A stretch of DNA of 64,000 nucleotides, from the NCBI GenBank assembly GCA_947034885.2, contig OX344753.2, positions 19,964,001 to 20,028,000 of the forward strand, in the 5' to 3' direction. This DNA is from Thuidium tamariscinum. Lineage: Eukaryota > Streptophyta > Bryopsida > Hypnales > Thuidiaceae. This document shows, in pieces, positions 1-13,300 of this stretch. The notes below the pieces were generated by a model, which made no database searches, had not been told where the DNA came from, and saw only the letters and a list, made by a program, of their open reading frames with translations. Every line of letters begins with the position of its first letter. The first letter of the stretch is position 1. Position numbers and translations under genes: made by a program.

Positions 1-175
1 TGGAAATGTGGTTAATGTATTTTAAAATTTCAAACCCAACTATCTCTAAAGGGCCTCTCAATACCTTCCAAACAAATTTTGAATTTTTGAATTTTTTTTG
101 AGGTTCAAAGTCCAGAATCTAACAAGGGTTTTTGGAGGGTGATGGAGTCGTGGAAAAAAATAAATAAATAAATAA

Positions 176-250
<75 letters not shown>

Positions 251-560
251 TTTTTTTCCAACTTTATCACCCTGAAATTCATCTCTCGGTACTGAGAGAA
301 GGTTTTCGAGGGTGAAAAGTCGCAACAAAAATGAACTAGTAACGTAGTCCGGAAAAAAAAATTGAAAAAAAATGAAAAAAAAAGTTTTGAGAGCTCCAAA
401 GCCCTCTACCTCCAAACCCCTTTCAATATTAAGAGGGATTTTGGAGGGTAATGGAGTTGCAAGAAAAATTTGAAAAATAAAAATAGGATTGAAAAAAAAT
501 TTGAAAAAAATTGAAAAAAAATTTTGACAAAAAAAAGTTTTGAAAGTCACAAATTTCAAA
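1..560. repeat. AT-rich low-complexity DNA with (TA)n tract and degenerate tandem units
   Basis: A (TA)n microsatellite fills about 180-231 and is followed by a poly-T run. Around it, related segments recur near 100-150, 270-320 and 390-460, sharing the phrase TTTTGGAGGGTRATGGAGT. The long reading frames here are built from the A/T runs and are not genes. Confidence 0.7.
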
Positions 561-749
561 TCTCATGAGTGGGATACTAGATATAAAAATCCAAATTTCT
601 TAAAGCACAGTAATAGGTCCATGCCCTAAAAATCTCTAAAAAATTTCACCAAAAATTTGAGGCTCATAAGTTCACAAGCTCATAGGCTCATGCTTGCAGG
701 CTCACAAAATAGCATCCCCGATTCTAATGGACCATATTTTCCGGTTCCC

Positions 750-1066
750 TATATTACTTATAAATGACATGCCACTTTTAATGTCCCCTAATTTATATGT
801 AAATTTCTTATAAATTTTACTTAAGATTATTTAAATGTACCCTATATTCCGCCGCACATAGGTTATTAAAAAACGGGAAGTGTCCTCCCCACGTACCTAC
901 ATTACTTATAATGAACTTGCCGCTTTTTATGTCCCCTATTTTATATATAATTCTTTTATAAATACTTATAAATATTATCCAAATTGAATTAAATTCACCA
1001 TATATTCTGCCGCACATAGGTTGCTAAAACGCGGGAAGTGTCCCCCTGTGTTCTATTTTTTTCTAC
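750..1066. repeat. Two tandem copies of a ~158-bp unit
   Basis: The segment containing GCCGCACATAGGTT occurs at 851 and again at 1009, a period of 158 bp. Flanking phrases such as TTTATGTCCCCTA.TTTATAT and CGGGAAGTGTCC are repeated with substitutions. No coding signal was seen. Confidence 0.6.
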
Positions 1067-2736
1067 TACTAAAAAAAATGAGGATTTTCTTCCCACCCTA
1101 TTTTATATATAAACCTAACCAAGACATATTACTAATGCTATTATACATCTATAGAAAATATAAAAAATTTCTTCTAGGAATGAAATTATCCCTATTTTTT
1201 TATCTCACGCCACTTTCTACTGCATCCAGAGTTTATCCCCTGAGACAAAAAATAATAGTAAAAAAGAAAAGGGAAAGGAAAGAAGGACTCTAGACTCGAT
1301 ACTTCATCGACATGCAGGGATTACCCAAACAAGTCGGCTTGCCGCTTGCCTACTTCCTATGAGTACTCGAATCTCCACTTGCCACCTACTCAAAAGAATT
1401 CTTCCACTATAAGAAAACCACGTTTACTGTATCATCAACAAAAAAACGTATCATGTTTTCTGAGGCATCACGTACTAGGCAAAAAATGGTTGCAAAATTG
1501 AAAATTTGATGTGATGTTGCGGAAAACATATGTGACTAAGTTCAAGAATAAGTAGATATCACTGTAGACAAATATGTTCTTAACAATATTTAGAAAAACA
1601 AGTTCATGTTTTTTGTAACATCCAAAAAAAAAAAGATTGCCACATCAACAAGAAGGCCATTTTGATTATCAATAAATTAGTAAAAAATTACTATGATCTA
1701 TGATAAAATATTGTTCATAAGTAAAAAACTTAGCTAAAGGGTAGCCATATGGCATATTGTGCAAAAAAAAGGGAATGGATGCATGACTTGAATGTATAGC
1801 ATGGATGAAAACATATATATGGTCTTCATACAAGGGGAGTGGTAGAAAGAGAGACAATCCATATGGGATAATTAAAGCAACAGTATTATTCAATGTAAAA
1901 TGTCAAAAAAACCTTTGAGGTGTCTAAAAAAACATCTACATGTCTACAATAACATCGACATGTCTGAACGTCAAATTTCCATATTCTAAAATCCCATATC
2001 TTTTGTCTCATCTTTATTTGAGAAGGATATAAATACATTCTCTGTCTCTCTCTCTTCCCTTCATTCTCACTAACTTTAAATGAAGTAATTCCTTCATTTT
2101 TCCATCAAAAATTCTTTTAATAGTAGATGGTAAGTTTTCTTCAATTCTTATTGAATTCAACAAATTTTCTTGTTTATTTACTTATTTACTTATTTACTTA
2201 TTTATTTTTAAAAAAATTTAAAAATTGCCTTATGGGTAGGGTATGTAACAATTAATGTTTCAATTTTTTTTTAATTTGATGTCTCAAAAAACACCATTCA
2301 AATGACACAAAAGTATGTTGACAAAGCATGCCACATCAACATAATTTGGAGGTCTATATCAACATAATTTGGGGTTCACGTTACTGAAAACATGATTGAC
2401 CCTGTGGATGAAAAAGAATCCTATGTGGCACTGCTCACCAAAATAGTGCTTATGTGGACAAACCCTACCACCAATTAGCTCAAACCGCAAACCCTAAGAC
2501 TTCAATCGAATACACAAACAAAACCACTCAATTTCTAGCCAAGGTTTTTGTCAAACTAAGTGTGAAGCATTTGAAAGTATCCTACAACCTTGCAAATCCT
2601 ACACCATTCCTTCAAGAAAATTTGAAAACAAAGACAAAACCTTCGCCACCCTAAATCTGCCACCCTCACCTTTGTAGAAACTATATTGAACGCCCACTCA
2701 TTCACTGAAGTGGCCAGAACATCATCCATTGACCTA
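1067..2736. other. Non-coding AT-rich stretch
   Basis: No recognisable gene. Short ORFs here lack codon structure or any motif I know. A CACTA-like end (CACTATAAGAAAACC) occurs at 1405 without a visible partner end nearby. Confidence 0.5.
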
Positions 2737-2888
2737 CACTACTAGAAAAGTCACCCCGAATGAACTGAACTATGTTGATTAGGACATCTTGATTTGGACA
2801 CTTTTAACACAATTGTGTTAAGAGTGTCTGAATCAAGATGTCCTAATCAACATAGTTCAGTTCATTTGGGGTGACTTTTCTAGTAGTG
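2737..2888. mobile_element. CACTA-type foldback MITE, 152 bp
   Basis: The element begins CACTACTAGAAAAGTCACC and ends in the reverse complement, GGTGACTTTTCTAGTAGTG. The two arms pair almost perfectly to the centre, giving a long hairpin. It is flanked on both sides by CTA (2734-2736 and 2889-2891), the 3-bp target duplication made by CACTA (En/Spm) transposases. It has no coding capacity, so it would need a transposase supplied elsewhere. Good preservation of arms and target duplication suggests a fairly recent insertion. Confidence 0.88.
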
Positions 2889-3132
2889 CTAATTCATCCA
2901 CATATTAAATTTACACAACACATAGGATTCTAGTCATTCCACCATAAATTCTTAAGTTGTTGCCAATTTGTACAATACATGGAATTTATATTGTATTTAG
3001 TATACTACTGGAAACTTCAAGTTTTTGGAGGGAATTTTTGGCTCGGCTACTTTAGAAAAAAAAACTAATAAAATTAAGTATTATTTTATATCCTTTATTA
3101 TTTATAAAGTCCAAAAGCCCATTATGTGAATG

Positions 3133-3663
3133 CTACATTAAAATTAGTAAATAGTGTTGGCAACACTAATTTGCTGAGATAACACTAATTGTAATTAGCA
3201 AGGTTAGTGTTAGAAGATTATTTATCCATTCTAACACTATTTTAGCTCTACAATAAATTACAGTTTTCTAAAAAAGGGACAGATTTTCATGGTGGGAGGC
3301 AAAAATTACAGTTTTCTAGGAAAATGACAGATTTTTGCGGCGGGCGGCAAAAATTACAGTTTTGCAGGGAAGGGTCAAATTTTCGCAATGGGAGGCAATA
3401 ATTACAATTTTCTTGGAAAATGACAGATTTTCACAGCAGGAGGCAAAAATTACAATTTTGTAGAGAAGGGACATATTTTTATGGCAGAGGGCGAAAATTA
3501 GAGTTTTGTAGGGAAAGGACAGATTTTTGTGGCAGCAATTAAGTGCCCCAACACTATTTACACATAAGTTGAAAAATAGTGTTTGGGGTAAAAAACATAG
3601 AACAACACTAATTATCACCCAACACTAATTATCACCCAACACTATTTACCAATTTTAGTGTAG
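3133..3663. mobile_element. TIR element (CTACAYTAAAATTRG family), copy 1, with 48-bp tandem repeat
   Basis: The ends are imperfect inverted repeats: left CTACATTAAAATTAGTAAAT, right ATTTACCAATTTTAGTGTAG. Next to the ends lie further inverted AACACTA motifs. The interior holds six units of an exact 48-bp period, with AATTACA-like starts at 3256, 3304, 3352, 3400, 3448 and 3496. Because 48 is a multiple of three, the minus strand reads as a 16-residue repeating peptide over 3316-3618. I treat that frame as a by-product of the repeat, not a proven protein. A second copy lies inverted at 24340-24729. A TA target duplication (TA-CACTAAAA...TTTTAGTG-TA) is possible; no longer duplication is visible. 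Confidence 0.75.
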
Positions 3664-5535
3664 TTTACTTTGAATAATTGTCTAAAATTTAGGTCCAAGG
3701 CAATTAAAATTATCTTATATTTGTTTGTACGCTAACATCAAAAAAACAGGGAGTGTACCCCCCCATCAATATGTCATTGTATGCAGTATCAACACCAATC
3801 TTCTTCATTATAATAGTGTGCTTGAAAGAAAAATAGAATTTTGTTTTGTTTTTGAGGTCCTTCACAATAAGGATAATTTCAAACTTCTTTGTATGCAACA
3901 TCTACAATAAATGTGAATTAGAAATTTAGAATGCATAAGATGTAGTGCATTATAAATTATACATATAAACTACAAAATTTTGAATGGAATTTTTCGTGTT
4001 GGTATCGTCAATATTCAATAACCAAGGTTAAGTACATGCAGTTCTTCCCCATCCATTCCTTCTTCTTTACCATTTGGTACAGCTCATGCCTCCTCTTGCA
4101 ATATTTGACTTTGCTTTCATGCTTAATGAATGAAACACTATGATGCTGCCGTAGTCCCACAAATGCCAGGCAACCGTGAGTCCCATCATTGTCACCGAGG
4201 CCTCAGATTTTTTTTCCTGCTTATTGCTCATGTTTAGGGTTATTATGGTTAAAAAATAGCTGAAAAAAATGTTTGAAGAAGGATTGATACAATTCCCTAT
4301 AACCACGGGGAATTGGTTAGAATTATATCGGAGTGCTCTAAAGGACTCCTTAGAGCTAGTTTCTAAGTATTATTAGGTGAAAGAACATGATTTAAACAGT
4401 TACAAGGAGGTTGTATCAATTAGTATTTAGGAATCAAACTAGTGTGAAAGTACTAAGGGAGGATCTCATTGGAATTTGTAAGAGCAAACTTGGCAGGTTT
4501 GGATTTTAAGCAGCAACCATGAAAATCCGATAGGTTTCTAAGGATGTCATGGCAAAGCTAACTCGTGGAGATTCCCTTATATAGGAATGATTCCTCTCCG
4601 GAGAATCTGCTATAATACAATTTCTATTTTATTTAGAAAGTGTGAGTTTTTAGCAAAACTTTGCACTTAGCTTTAGGAAGATTTCTAGAAATTCCCCTAA
4701 AAGTTTCATAGTTTTTTGAATTACAAAAATGACTCCATGAGAAGTCAACCACTTTTACCAGCAAATGGAAATTCATATAAAACTCCACGGTGATGGTAAA
4801 ATCCCACTAAAAATCAAGATAGAGTGTTTTAGCATAAATAACCGCCACCCCAAATTTGAAGACATTCTGACTTCATTAAGTACCTGAACCAACGGCATCT
4901 ACAGCTTTTAATAGTTTTACCCAATTCCTTGCAAGTTGACCGGCGTACGGGGAGTATACAGTGTCCGATTTGGACTCCACCACCTAGATTCTCTTCTAAC
5001 ATTTTTGGAACTTCTTGACAACCCTGGCTAATCAAAACCTTTGGGAAAAATCAATTCCAAAAGATAGATTTTTTATCCTTTTCATTGGGTTGTAATTGTT
5101 ACCTTTTGAACGCAATTAGGCTCCAAGAGTAAGAAGTAGGGGTGTTTTCAAGCTAATTTGGGTATTTTAAAGCTAATGGTGCTATCCATTTGGCAATCGG
5201 ACCATTTTTCTAAAAGTTAGAGTAGTCACAACAATAGTATAGAATTTTAGAGGTTAAATTTGACTTTTTAGGTAGTTTAGCAAGTAATTTGGGGGGGAGA
5301 AGGCCTTAAAAATGTACAAAAGGCCTCCCCCTCCCCTCACTTCAAACCATTTTCTATACCATTACCATTACAATACCATTCTATACAATCCCAACCATTC
5401 TTTTATACCATCACACCATCTTGATACTCATTTTGGCACTCATTTTCAAGCTTTGCAACACCTTTCTACTTCAACAACTTTTTTGTTACCCTCTCAAGGC
5501 CTTTACACTCTCTTGCACTTGTCTTGAGTGTGTAT
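3664..5535. other. Non-coding stretch
   Basis: No recognisable gene, RNA or repeat structure. ORFs at 4067-4306 and 4829-5035 show no known motif and no supporting context. Confidence 0.45.
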
Positions 5536-6256
5536 TTTAACCCCTAAAGCTTTGAGGTGCGTTTTTTGGCATTATAAGTTTTTTGGGCAACTCACTGTGA
5601 ATGGAGTTTTTATTTTTTTTCTTTGAAATTTTTACACAAGATGTGCCCAAGAAGTAGCTTTAAGGCCCAACAATTTTCATAACTTTTGACTTTGTGGTTA
5701 AAAAGTTATGGCATGATATGTCGTTTTCTTTACTCGGAGGGCAGCCCGGGTAGCTGAATTTTTTTTTTCTTAAACTTTTTTTCAAAAGTGAAATTTCAAA
5801 ATGATTCTTTAGGTTTATACAGGCATAGGGAGCTTTGAATCATTCCATTTGGATTAATGAGTCAAAAGTTATGAGGTTTTTAAATGACTCAATACCTACC
5901 CACAAACTAAAAAACCTCATAACTTTTGACTCATTAATCCAAATGGAATGATTCAAAGCTTCCTATTCTTGTATAAACCTAAAGAATAATTTTGAAATTT
6001 CACTTTTGAAAAAAAGTTTAAGAAAAAAAAAATTCAGCTACCCGGGCTGCCCTCCGAGTAAAGAAAACGACATATCTTACCATAACTTTTTAACCACAAA
6101 GTCAAAAGTTATGAAAATTGATGGGCCTTAAAGCTACTCCTTGGGCACACATTGTATCAAAATTTCAAAGATAAATAAATAAAAACTCCACTTGTAGTGA
6201 GCTGCCCAAAAAATTTAAAATCTCAAAAAACATTGTTCAGGGCTTTAGGGGTTAAA
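5536..6256. mobile_element. Large foldback element, TTTAACCCCTAAAGC family, ~720 bp
   Basis: Two arms of about 345 bp (5536-5880 and 5910-6256) are near-perfect inverted repeats around a spacer of about 29 bp. The outer ends read TTTAACCCCTAAAGC and GCTTTAGGGGTTAAA. The inner arm ends read AACTTTTGACTCATTAATCC and its complement. Each arm also carries GGGCAGCCCGGGTAGCTGAA. No target-site duplication is evident and there is no coding capacity. Related sequence occurs at 50443-51375 and about 48.0-49.56 kb, which makes this a multi-copy family. Confidence 0.85.
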
Positions 6257-9200
6257 GGCCTAATATAGTTACTTTTAGCAAAAAAATTGAATTTCAAAAA
6301 TTAGATTTTCACCTAAATTGGCTTTCAGCTTACACTAGGTTTCATTAAGAATTTGAATATAGAAAAAGGAGAAGGAGGGTTATTTAGCTTGAAAATGACC
6401 TTCCGAAGTCAATGGCGCAATCCGTTTGTACTTTTAATTCATTCTTCAACAGTTAAAAAATAGACTAGAACTCGTAGAAGAAAAGTAGTCTTAGAAGCCT
6501 CTGGTGAGAAATTTAGCAGAGAATTCCCCAGATTTGTGGGGGATCCACTAAGATTCTATAGGATTTTCTTGAAAAAACAAGTATATCGCAAGAACCAAGG
6601 CCAGAAGGTGTAAGTTCCAAATCAACTAGGTGTAAGTATTTTGAATTTGAATTAGATGTTAGCTTCTAGGTAGGACGGGAAGTCAGGAATATGAGAGAAA
6701 TTTTTGAACGCAATAGATTTTAAATGAAAATGTAAGTGACTAATTAAAATGTGTAAGTTTGTTAGGTAGAATTTGAATTTGGCCCAAAACCTATAGATTT
6801 GGGGATGATTGTGCAAAACACCTGTACTATTTGTTGCATTTTGCAACAATATTCATGACTTTTTCTAGAGTACTATAAAATTAGAAAATTAATTTTTAAA
6901 TTTTTTTTAAAAACATGATTTATAAATAGAAAAATAAGTGCAAAGGTATCCACAAAAGGAATTGTATAGAAAATTTCTCTAAGTAGGAGAACTTGAAAAG
7001 TGCCAAACCTCAAGAAAATACATACTTTCATCTTTTAATTAGGGAAAATTATTAAAAATAAGTAAATAAAAAATAAAAAAAGTGGACATTTGGAACAACT
7101 CTATAGAAATGGTCATTCACTAAAAAACCACCAAAATAATATTTTATATGTTTCAAAATACAAGCAAAAAGAAGCTCACTTTATAGACTTTCCCACCACA
7201 TAAAATTAACTATTTTCAAAAATCCTTCCTTAGATAGCTAGAAGTCTACTAGAAGACCATTTCATCTAAATTTCATCTCAAAATTATTTTAAAAGAAGGT
7301 ACTCGGACTTAGTACTGAAAACCCCTAAACCATAAAGTGTGTCATTCAATCGAGATGTATTTTTGGATAGTAAATTATTTTTGAAAATTATGAAAAAATT
7401 GCTTAAATTGTATAATAGTCATGATTACTTTTTCTACAAATATTGAGTCAGTTGGAGCAAAAATGAAAAATTTATGGCTAAAAAATATATCAGCATGGGA
7501 CGTGTAGCGGAAAATAGTACAAGTATTTCGTGCAATCACCCTTAGGGTGGAACTTAGATTTGGATGCAATCCATATTCGGCCAAGTCTTAGATTTAAATC
7601 TAGGTTTTCAAGGTTGATAGGAAGGAGAGATGAGTATTACGGCCGAGTTTAAAAAGGCACTCATTTTTCCTCAAACTTTCTCTTTCTTGATCCACACTTT
7701 TATAGGTGGGACCATTGAGTCCAATTTATATTGTAATTCTTGGCATTTGAGGCCAAGAGACCTTTGATGGTCATATTAATTTTATGATGTTAACACCTTA
7801 TGTTTTGCAATCCCTGAACCTTAATCCTCTCACAAGTCTAGTTTTCTCCTTCAATTGGTTTTGTTGCAATGTTTCATGAGAGAGACGATGGCTATGGAGT
7901 TTGAGTGTTGATGTTTTGGTGAGAGATGTTGAAACTCTAGGATTTAGATTTTAAAATAAAATCAAAGAAAGATGGGTGTGGCGCCAATTGCCAACCCTTG
8001 ATTTTGTTAAAAAATCAAATTTTGGGTTTCAAAAATCTCACTTGTGTGTGTGAGTGAAGTCCAGCCTAAGCTCTGTCCACTCAGCTGCTGGCTCTCTCCG
8101 CCTGGCTGCTGGCTTTGGACCAACACTAAGTTGGATTTTGGTTTAAATACTTTTAAATTTTTGGGTCTAACAAACCTTAATTCCAATACTATAATATGTG
8201 GCAATGTTTAACAAGAAGTGGGGGAATAATCCCGCTTGGTGATTAATCCTTTGAACCCCTAATTCAAGGTTTCTTAAGATTACAACTTTGGAGTATTATA
8301 AGTTCAAAGCTTTGTCGTGAGAATGTTGAATGGTATTTTAAGGTTTTATTCGCAAAAGGAGATACACATGACAGTGTTTAACCGAACTTTCACTTTAAAT
8401 CCTTAAAATTTCTTACTATTTTGGAATTTTGCAACCAAAGGAGGTACACATGATAGTGTTTAAACCGAACTTTGGCGCTCAATGCTCAAAATTTCCGTGA
8501 ATTAGTGGCAAAGGAAGTGTCGAGGTCTTGCCCCTTGAGTATGTGATAAAGGAATGGAAATTGAAGGGGCCCTAAGCCTTCAAACTTGAAAAGAACTAAA
8601 CATAAAATAAGACTTGGCCAAAATCCTTGGTCCAAACAGTGCCCCGACCGTGTTGGTGGCACAAGTAACAGAAGAACAAAGTGTCAGGCCAGGGTTGTTA
8701 GGAATGTCCGTGAGAGTAAGGAATGACCCCTTATTTGTGACAATCGGACATCATTCGCTCCTGATACGCCAGTCAACCCGCCGCCAACTTGTAAATTCTA
8801 GTGAAATTCGATGTCAATGCCGGTTCTGGTAGTTGGGAATGTCGGAATGTCTTCAAACTTGACCGGGCGCTTATTAAAAACATAAAAACCTATCCTAATT
8901 TTTAGTGAGATTTTACCGCATCATACGTAATTTCTATGAATTTACGAACATTTCTATGTGCGGTTGACTTCCCATGGAGTCAACGTGGAATTTCGTAAAA
9001 ATCTGAAATAAATTGGGTAGCATCTAGGGCGCTCCTAGATTCTTAGTGTAAGTCCCATGCGACCTTGCACTATTCTAATTTTAGTAATTTGGAATTACTT
9101 TGCCCAATTGGACAATTTAATTCCTGATGCCCGAGAATCTTGGACAATTGTTTGATTCTTGTTCGCTCCTGGCATGTTCCTACCCTTGGAACACCTTTCT

Positions 9201-10040
9201 GTAGTCTTCAATCTCCAATTCTCCATTTTTTATCTCGTGAAGCTCGAATTCTCCAAGTCATTTGTAGTGGTTTTATTTTTAAATCCAATTTGTTCCAAAA
9301 TTGAATTTAAGCCCTGGTAACTCTTCTAGGCTCGTAGTAGACTCTTTTAGCTTAGTCAGTATGTCATGTGCATCCTTAAAAGGTTGACTTTGCACAGACA
9401 GTCACTAGGACTGACTAACTCTCGATTCCTTATTTCTCTCGAAATTACTAAATCTTCACATAAACTTACTTTGGAGACTTAGAATGATTCAAATTTCTAG
9501 GATTAACAATTTTTCACCTTCTAAGCTGGTTTTCCACCATTTTGGCATAGACTGACACCAAAATTCCTTCAACACTCTTTTTATGTCTTTTTCTTGAATA
9601 ATTTAGCTAATTTTCGCTATTTAATCGCGAAAAATGGACTTAGAGTCCTGAGTGCCATCTTGAGGGCTCACAATTGCCCCCTCTTGTACTAGTCCATCCA
9701 AAATTTAATTTCCAAAACATTTTGAATAATTTAGTCTCTTAAAATTAGGGTGTTCCATAGTAGATAGGATGGGATAGGATAAAAGGAATTAATTAAGACC
9801 TCCAATAGTATACCCCTTTTCCTATCTTTTTTCTTTCCCAAGTTTTACATCAAGCATTTTCCTCAAAAAATATGTAAAGTTAGCAAGGTTTGGATAAGTA
9901 GGCATGTTCAAAAAGTGGAATTTAGCACCAAGCTTGCCTTCCAATCCAACGCCATAGTCTAGCCTCTAACCCCACTCTAGCACCCTGCCAATGCCCCAAC
10001 CAACTTCTCCACCTAGTAGGGTCAAGCAACAAATGTTCCT
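6257..10040. other. Non-coding AT-rich stretch with a small internal duplication
   Basis: No gene recognised. A phrase containing GGAGRTACACATGAYAGTGT followed by TTTAAMCCGAACTTT occurs twice, near 8358 and 8440, so a short local duplication is present. The 72-residue ORF at 8614-8832 has no motif I know. Confidence 0.45.
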
Positions 10041-10318
10041 TGTACAAGGCCTTATTCGTTATATTGAGACAAAGTGTAGTCTCAATTTTATCTTAGACTT
10101 GAAGATAAATGGTCATAACTTTTTAATTTTGAGTCTATTTGATAATTTGAGACTTTAATATAATTATATATATATATATATATATATATAAACCTTTGAT
10201 TGCCCTAAGGTTGCAATCTCATTTTGTCATCGACTCAATGATAAATGACTAAAATTGTTTTAGGGCAAAGTCTCAAAATGCGTAAATTGTCTCATTTTAA
10301 CGAATAAGGCCTTGTACA
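10041..10318. mobile_element. TIR MITE with TGTACAAGGCCTTATTCG ends and (TA)n core
   Basis: The ends read TGTACAAGGCCTTATTCGTT and its complement AACGAATAAGGCCTTGTACA, a perfect 20-bp inverted repeat. Further inverted similarity (TTGAGACA / TGTCTCA) lies inside. The interior contains a (TA)n tract near 10163-10190. The GGCCTT ends recall plant Harbinger- or hAT-related MITEs, but the family assignment is uncertain because the outer TACAA/TTGTA could be TIR or target duplication. Confidence 0.78.
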
Positions 10319-13300
10319 TTTTGAAAGCATAATGTTGTCTCTTATTTTTTGCAGTCATCTAAGATTGATGCCAATAGATTTGATCTTTGAAAATATCATT
10401 AGCCTAGAGAAGATTCTTGAACTTTTAGTCTATGCCAAGCAAATGGAAAGTGCCTTTGCAAATTTGGGTTGCTCAAAACCAAAACGCCATTAAGAGACTT
10501 ATGCTCTAAATGTCTTGCAATTTATAGAAAGTAGATGCATGGTCAAAATCATCTACAACTTCCTATTTTGTGACCAAATCCACGGCAATTTAGACTTGTG
10601 AAATTGGCAAATCTCTTAGGTTAAAATATTGTGTGTTGATTTTTATTATGATTGGATTTATGTGTTTTATGGCTATATCTTGGATGTATTTAATTTTCCA
10701 TCACAAATTTTAATTGCTTCATATCTATATAAAAAAACACATAGGTCCCTTATAAAAATATTCAAATTATTTTTTCATGCTCACAAGCTCACCAAATAGA
10801 AACCCTACTTTTGAAAAGGTCCATAGCCTAGATTTTAAATACACACTCAATCCACTATACACCTGAATTCTTTCATCACTTATTTACAAAGTATTTTGTT
10901 CATTGCTCTATAGTTTTGCACTATTGTTTGTCGTCTTAGTACCAAATGACAATTTTGGATGGAATAGTTTCACGATCCTAGAAAATTTGAGGTTCTTATA
11001 AAGTCAAAAAATGGCTCCAATTTTAGAGGGGATGCACCCCTATAAACGCAATGACAACAGATGATATCAATAGAAGTAATTCTTAAAATTAAATTTCAAT
11101 GAAATTCAAATCCTACAAACAAATGTCATTGTCATTGTCATATACAATGATGCATGGTAGTGAACCCTCACCAATGTTTAGGTTGTCTAATCATTAGTTT
11201 CTATGAAAGTTCTCTTATAGGAATTTGTGTTAGATATCCCAATTGATTTGGAATATTTAGAGACCACCATTATACATATTGAAAGTAGATATTTAGATTC
11301 TACAAATGAAGAAGGTAATTTATCCATGGTATAGGATCCATGGTAATAGGTCAAAGGTCAAAGGTCTACTATAATAAGCCTGCTTATTTTCAATTTTTAG
11401 AAAAAATTCAAAATAACCAAGTTTTTTCACCTAAATGTCAAAAAAGTTCTATGTTTTTCAAAGTGTATCTCTAGGCTTGCAAAATGGTATGCTCACACTC
11501 TAAATCTCACAATCTAATTTTGCTAGTCCTATAGAGGCTACACTAAAAGCTTTAAAAAATATTTAAAAAAATATGATCTCACTAGGGCATGTTCAAAATA
11601 ATATATCTTAAACTAGATTTTAAAAGCCTCAAGAGATTAACTTAATAAAGACCAAACATTCAAGTCTTAGACAACAAATGAATGTTCTAATTGAAGTACA
11701 CAAAGTTTTATTTTTCTCATCCATCTTAATCTTTGTAGATTCATGTGTCAATTCTTTTAAATTTGTACAATATAGATTCTCAAAGTTTTTCATTACAAAT
11801 ATCCTAAAGTTCAAAAGCTATAGGTGTGTTTGATCTATTACATAACTTTATTAGTTCAATAAATGCCCCATTGGCTTGTGAAAATAGATCATTTTAGAAA
11901 AAAATCAACATAATTTGAATTTAACTCCAAAGTCCTAAGGCCATTTTTTTCAAAAAACATTCAAAACTTCCCTTCTACTATGTTAGCCCTAGAAAATATT
12001 TTTCTTAGAATCTAACCACAGAATCTTTTACTTTACTTGTCTCAAATCAAGTGGTAAGAATTTCTTAAAGATATTAACATTCAAAGTTGGGAGAAAAGTT
12101 TTTCTAATCTTTGTCTTGAAATTCTCACTTTGTCTTTGACTTTGACAACCATTTGTAGAAGTTTTTTGTATTACAAAATTTAAATTTTAAGGATTTATTT
12201 TGAAAAATTGAGTTGAAAGTATAAGATTAAATTTTCAAAAAATAGACAAGTGATTTTCATAATTTAAAATGTTGTTAAAAAGAAATAGGTCTAAGATTGA
12301 ATGAAAAACTAAATTGTCAATAGCTCTAAGATGGAATTGAAAGACAATAATCCCAATGGTGAGATAGTTCTTGCACAAAAATTTTGATCTTTTCAAATAA
12401 TTATTTTTGAAAAGATGTCAAAATTGCATTAAAAAATGAAGCCAATGAGTTATCTTTTGAAGATTGTAAGATTGCTATAACCTTCTCATCTTGAGTCTAA
12501 ATAGAATGAAGAAAAGCTTTATATGTAGACAAAAATATTTTAAATATTTTAAAAGATTAAAATTTTATTTTGACTTTATGTGAATTTTTTGTTATACCTA
12601 CCAAGCTCAATTTTTAGCTTATTGTGTCATAATTTTTTTTATTAGGCACCAATTGAAATAAAAAATTGTATTCTAAAGAAGCTTTTGTGTTTTCCTAGCT
12701 TCACAAAGGTTTCAAAAAATTATGATGAATACAGAGGCAATATGAACCTATTCTAAGTCCCTCACTTAGGGCCAATTTGACTTTAGGGGTTAAGAAATAA
12801 AATTCTTGTGAAAATACACATATTTAATCTATAATCATTTATAGAAGAAATTTTCAGTGTTTAATTTCAAACTCTATAAAAAATTATTTGTGGCTCTAGT
12901 AATAAACTAATTGTATGGATACGACCTTTATATCATATTTTACAAAAAAATTATAAATATATTCAATTTTTTTTCTAAGTTACATTTTATAATATATCTT
13001 TACATTTCTAAAATATGAACTACCTTGTAGTCTTTACATAGTTAATCCCTAAGTGCCTAAGCCTTGGCAAGTGCGTTCTTTTTTAATCAAAAAAGAGCAT
13101 TGGCTTCTAGTAATGTCCAATTAAGCTTTTTTTGAAATCCAACTGCATAGATGTTTTAAGAGCTTGCACAATAGTGTATAAACTAATTTTGAATGCAAAA
13201 TTACAAAAGAGTTGTAAGATTATAACAAGGGAAATGTGTATTTATTATTTTTAGTATGTTGCCCCCTCCCTACAATGTTTTAGAAATTTATTAAAGTTTT

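Noticed and set aside
58..559. Two overlapping minus-strand ORFs of 113 and 146 codons at the window start
   Set aside because: They are made of Phe/Lys runs and an Ile-Tyr repeat translated from the (TA)n and A/T tracts. There is no codon structure or domain.
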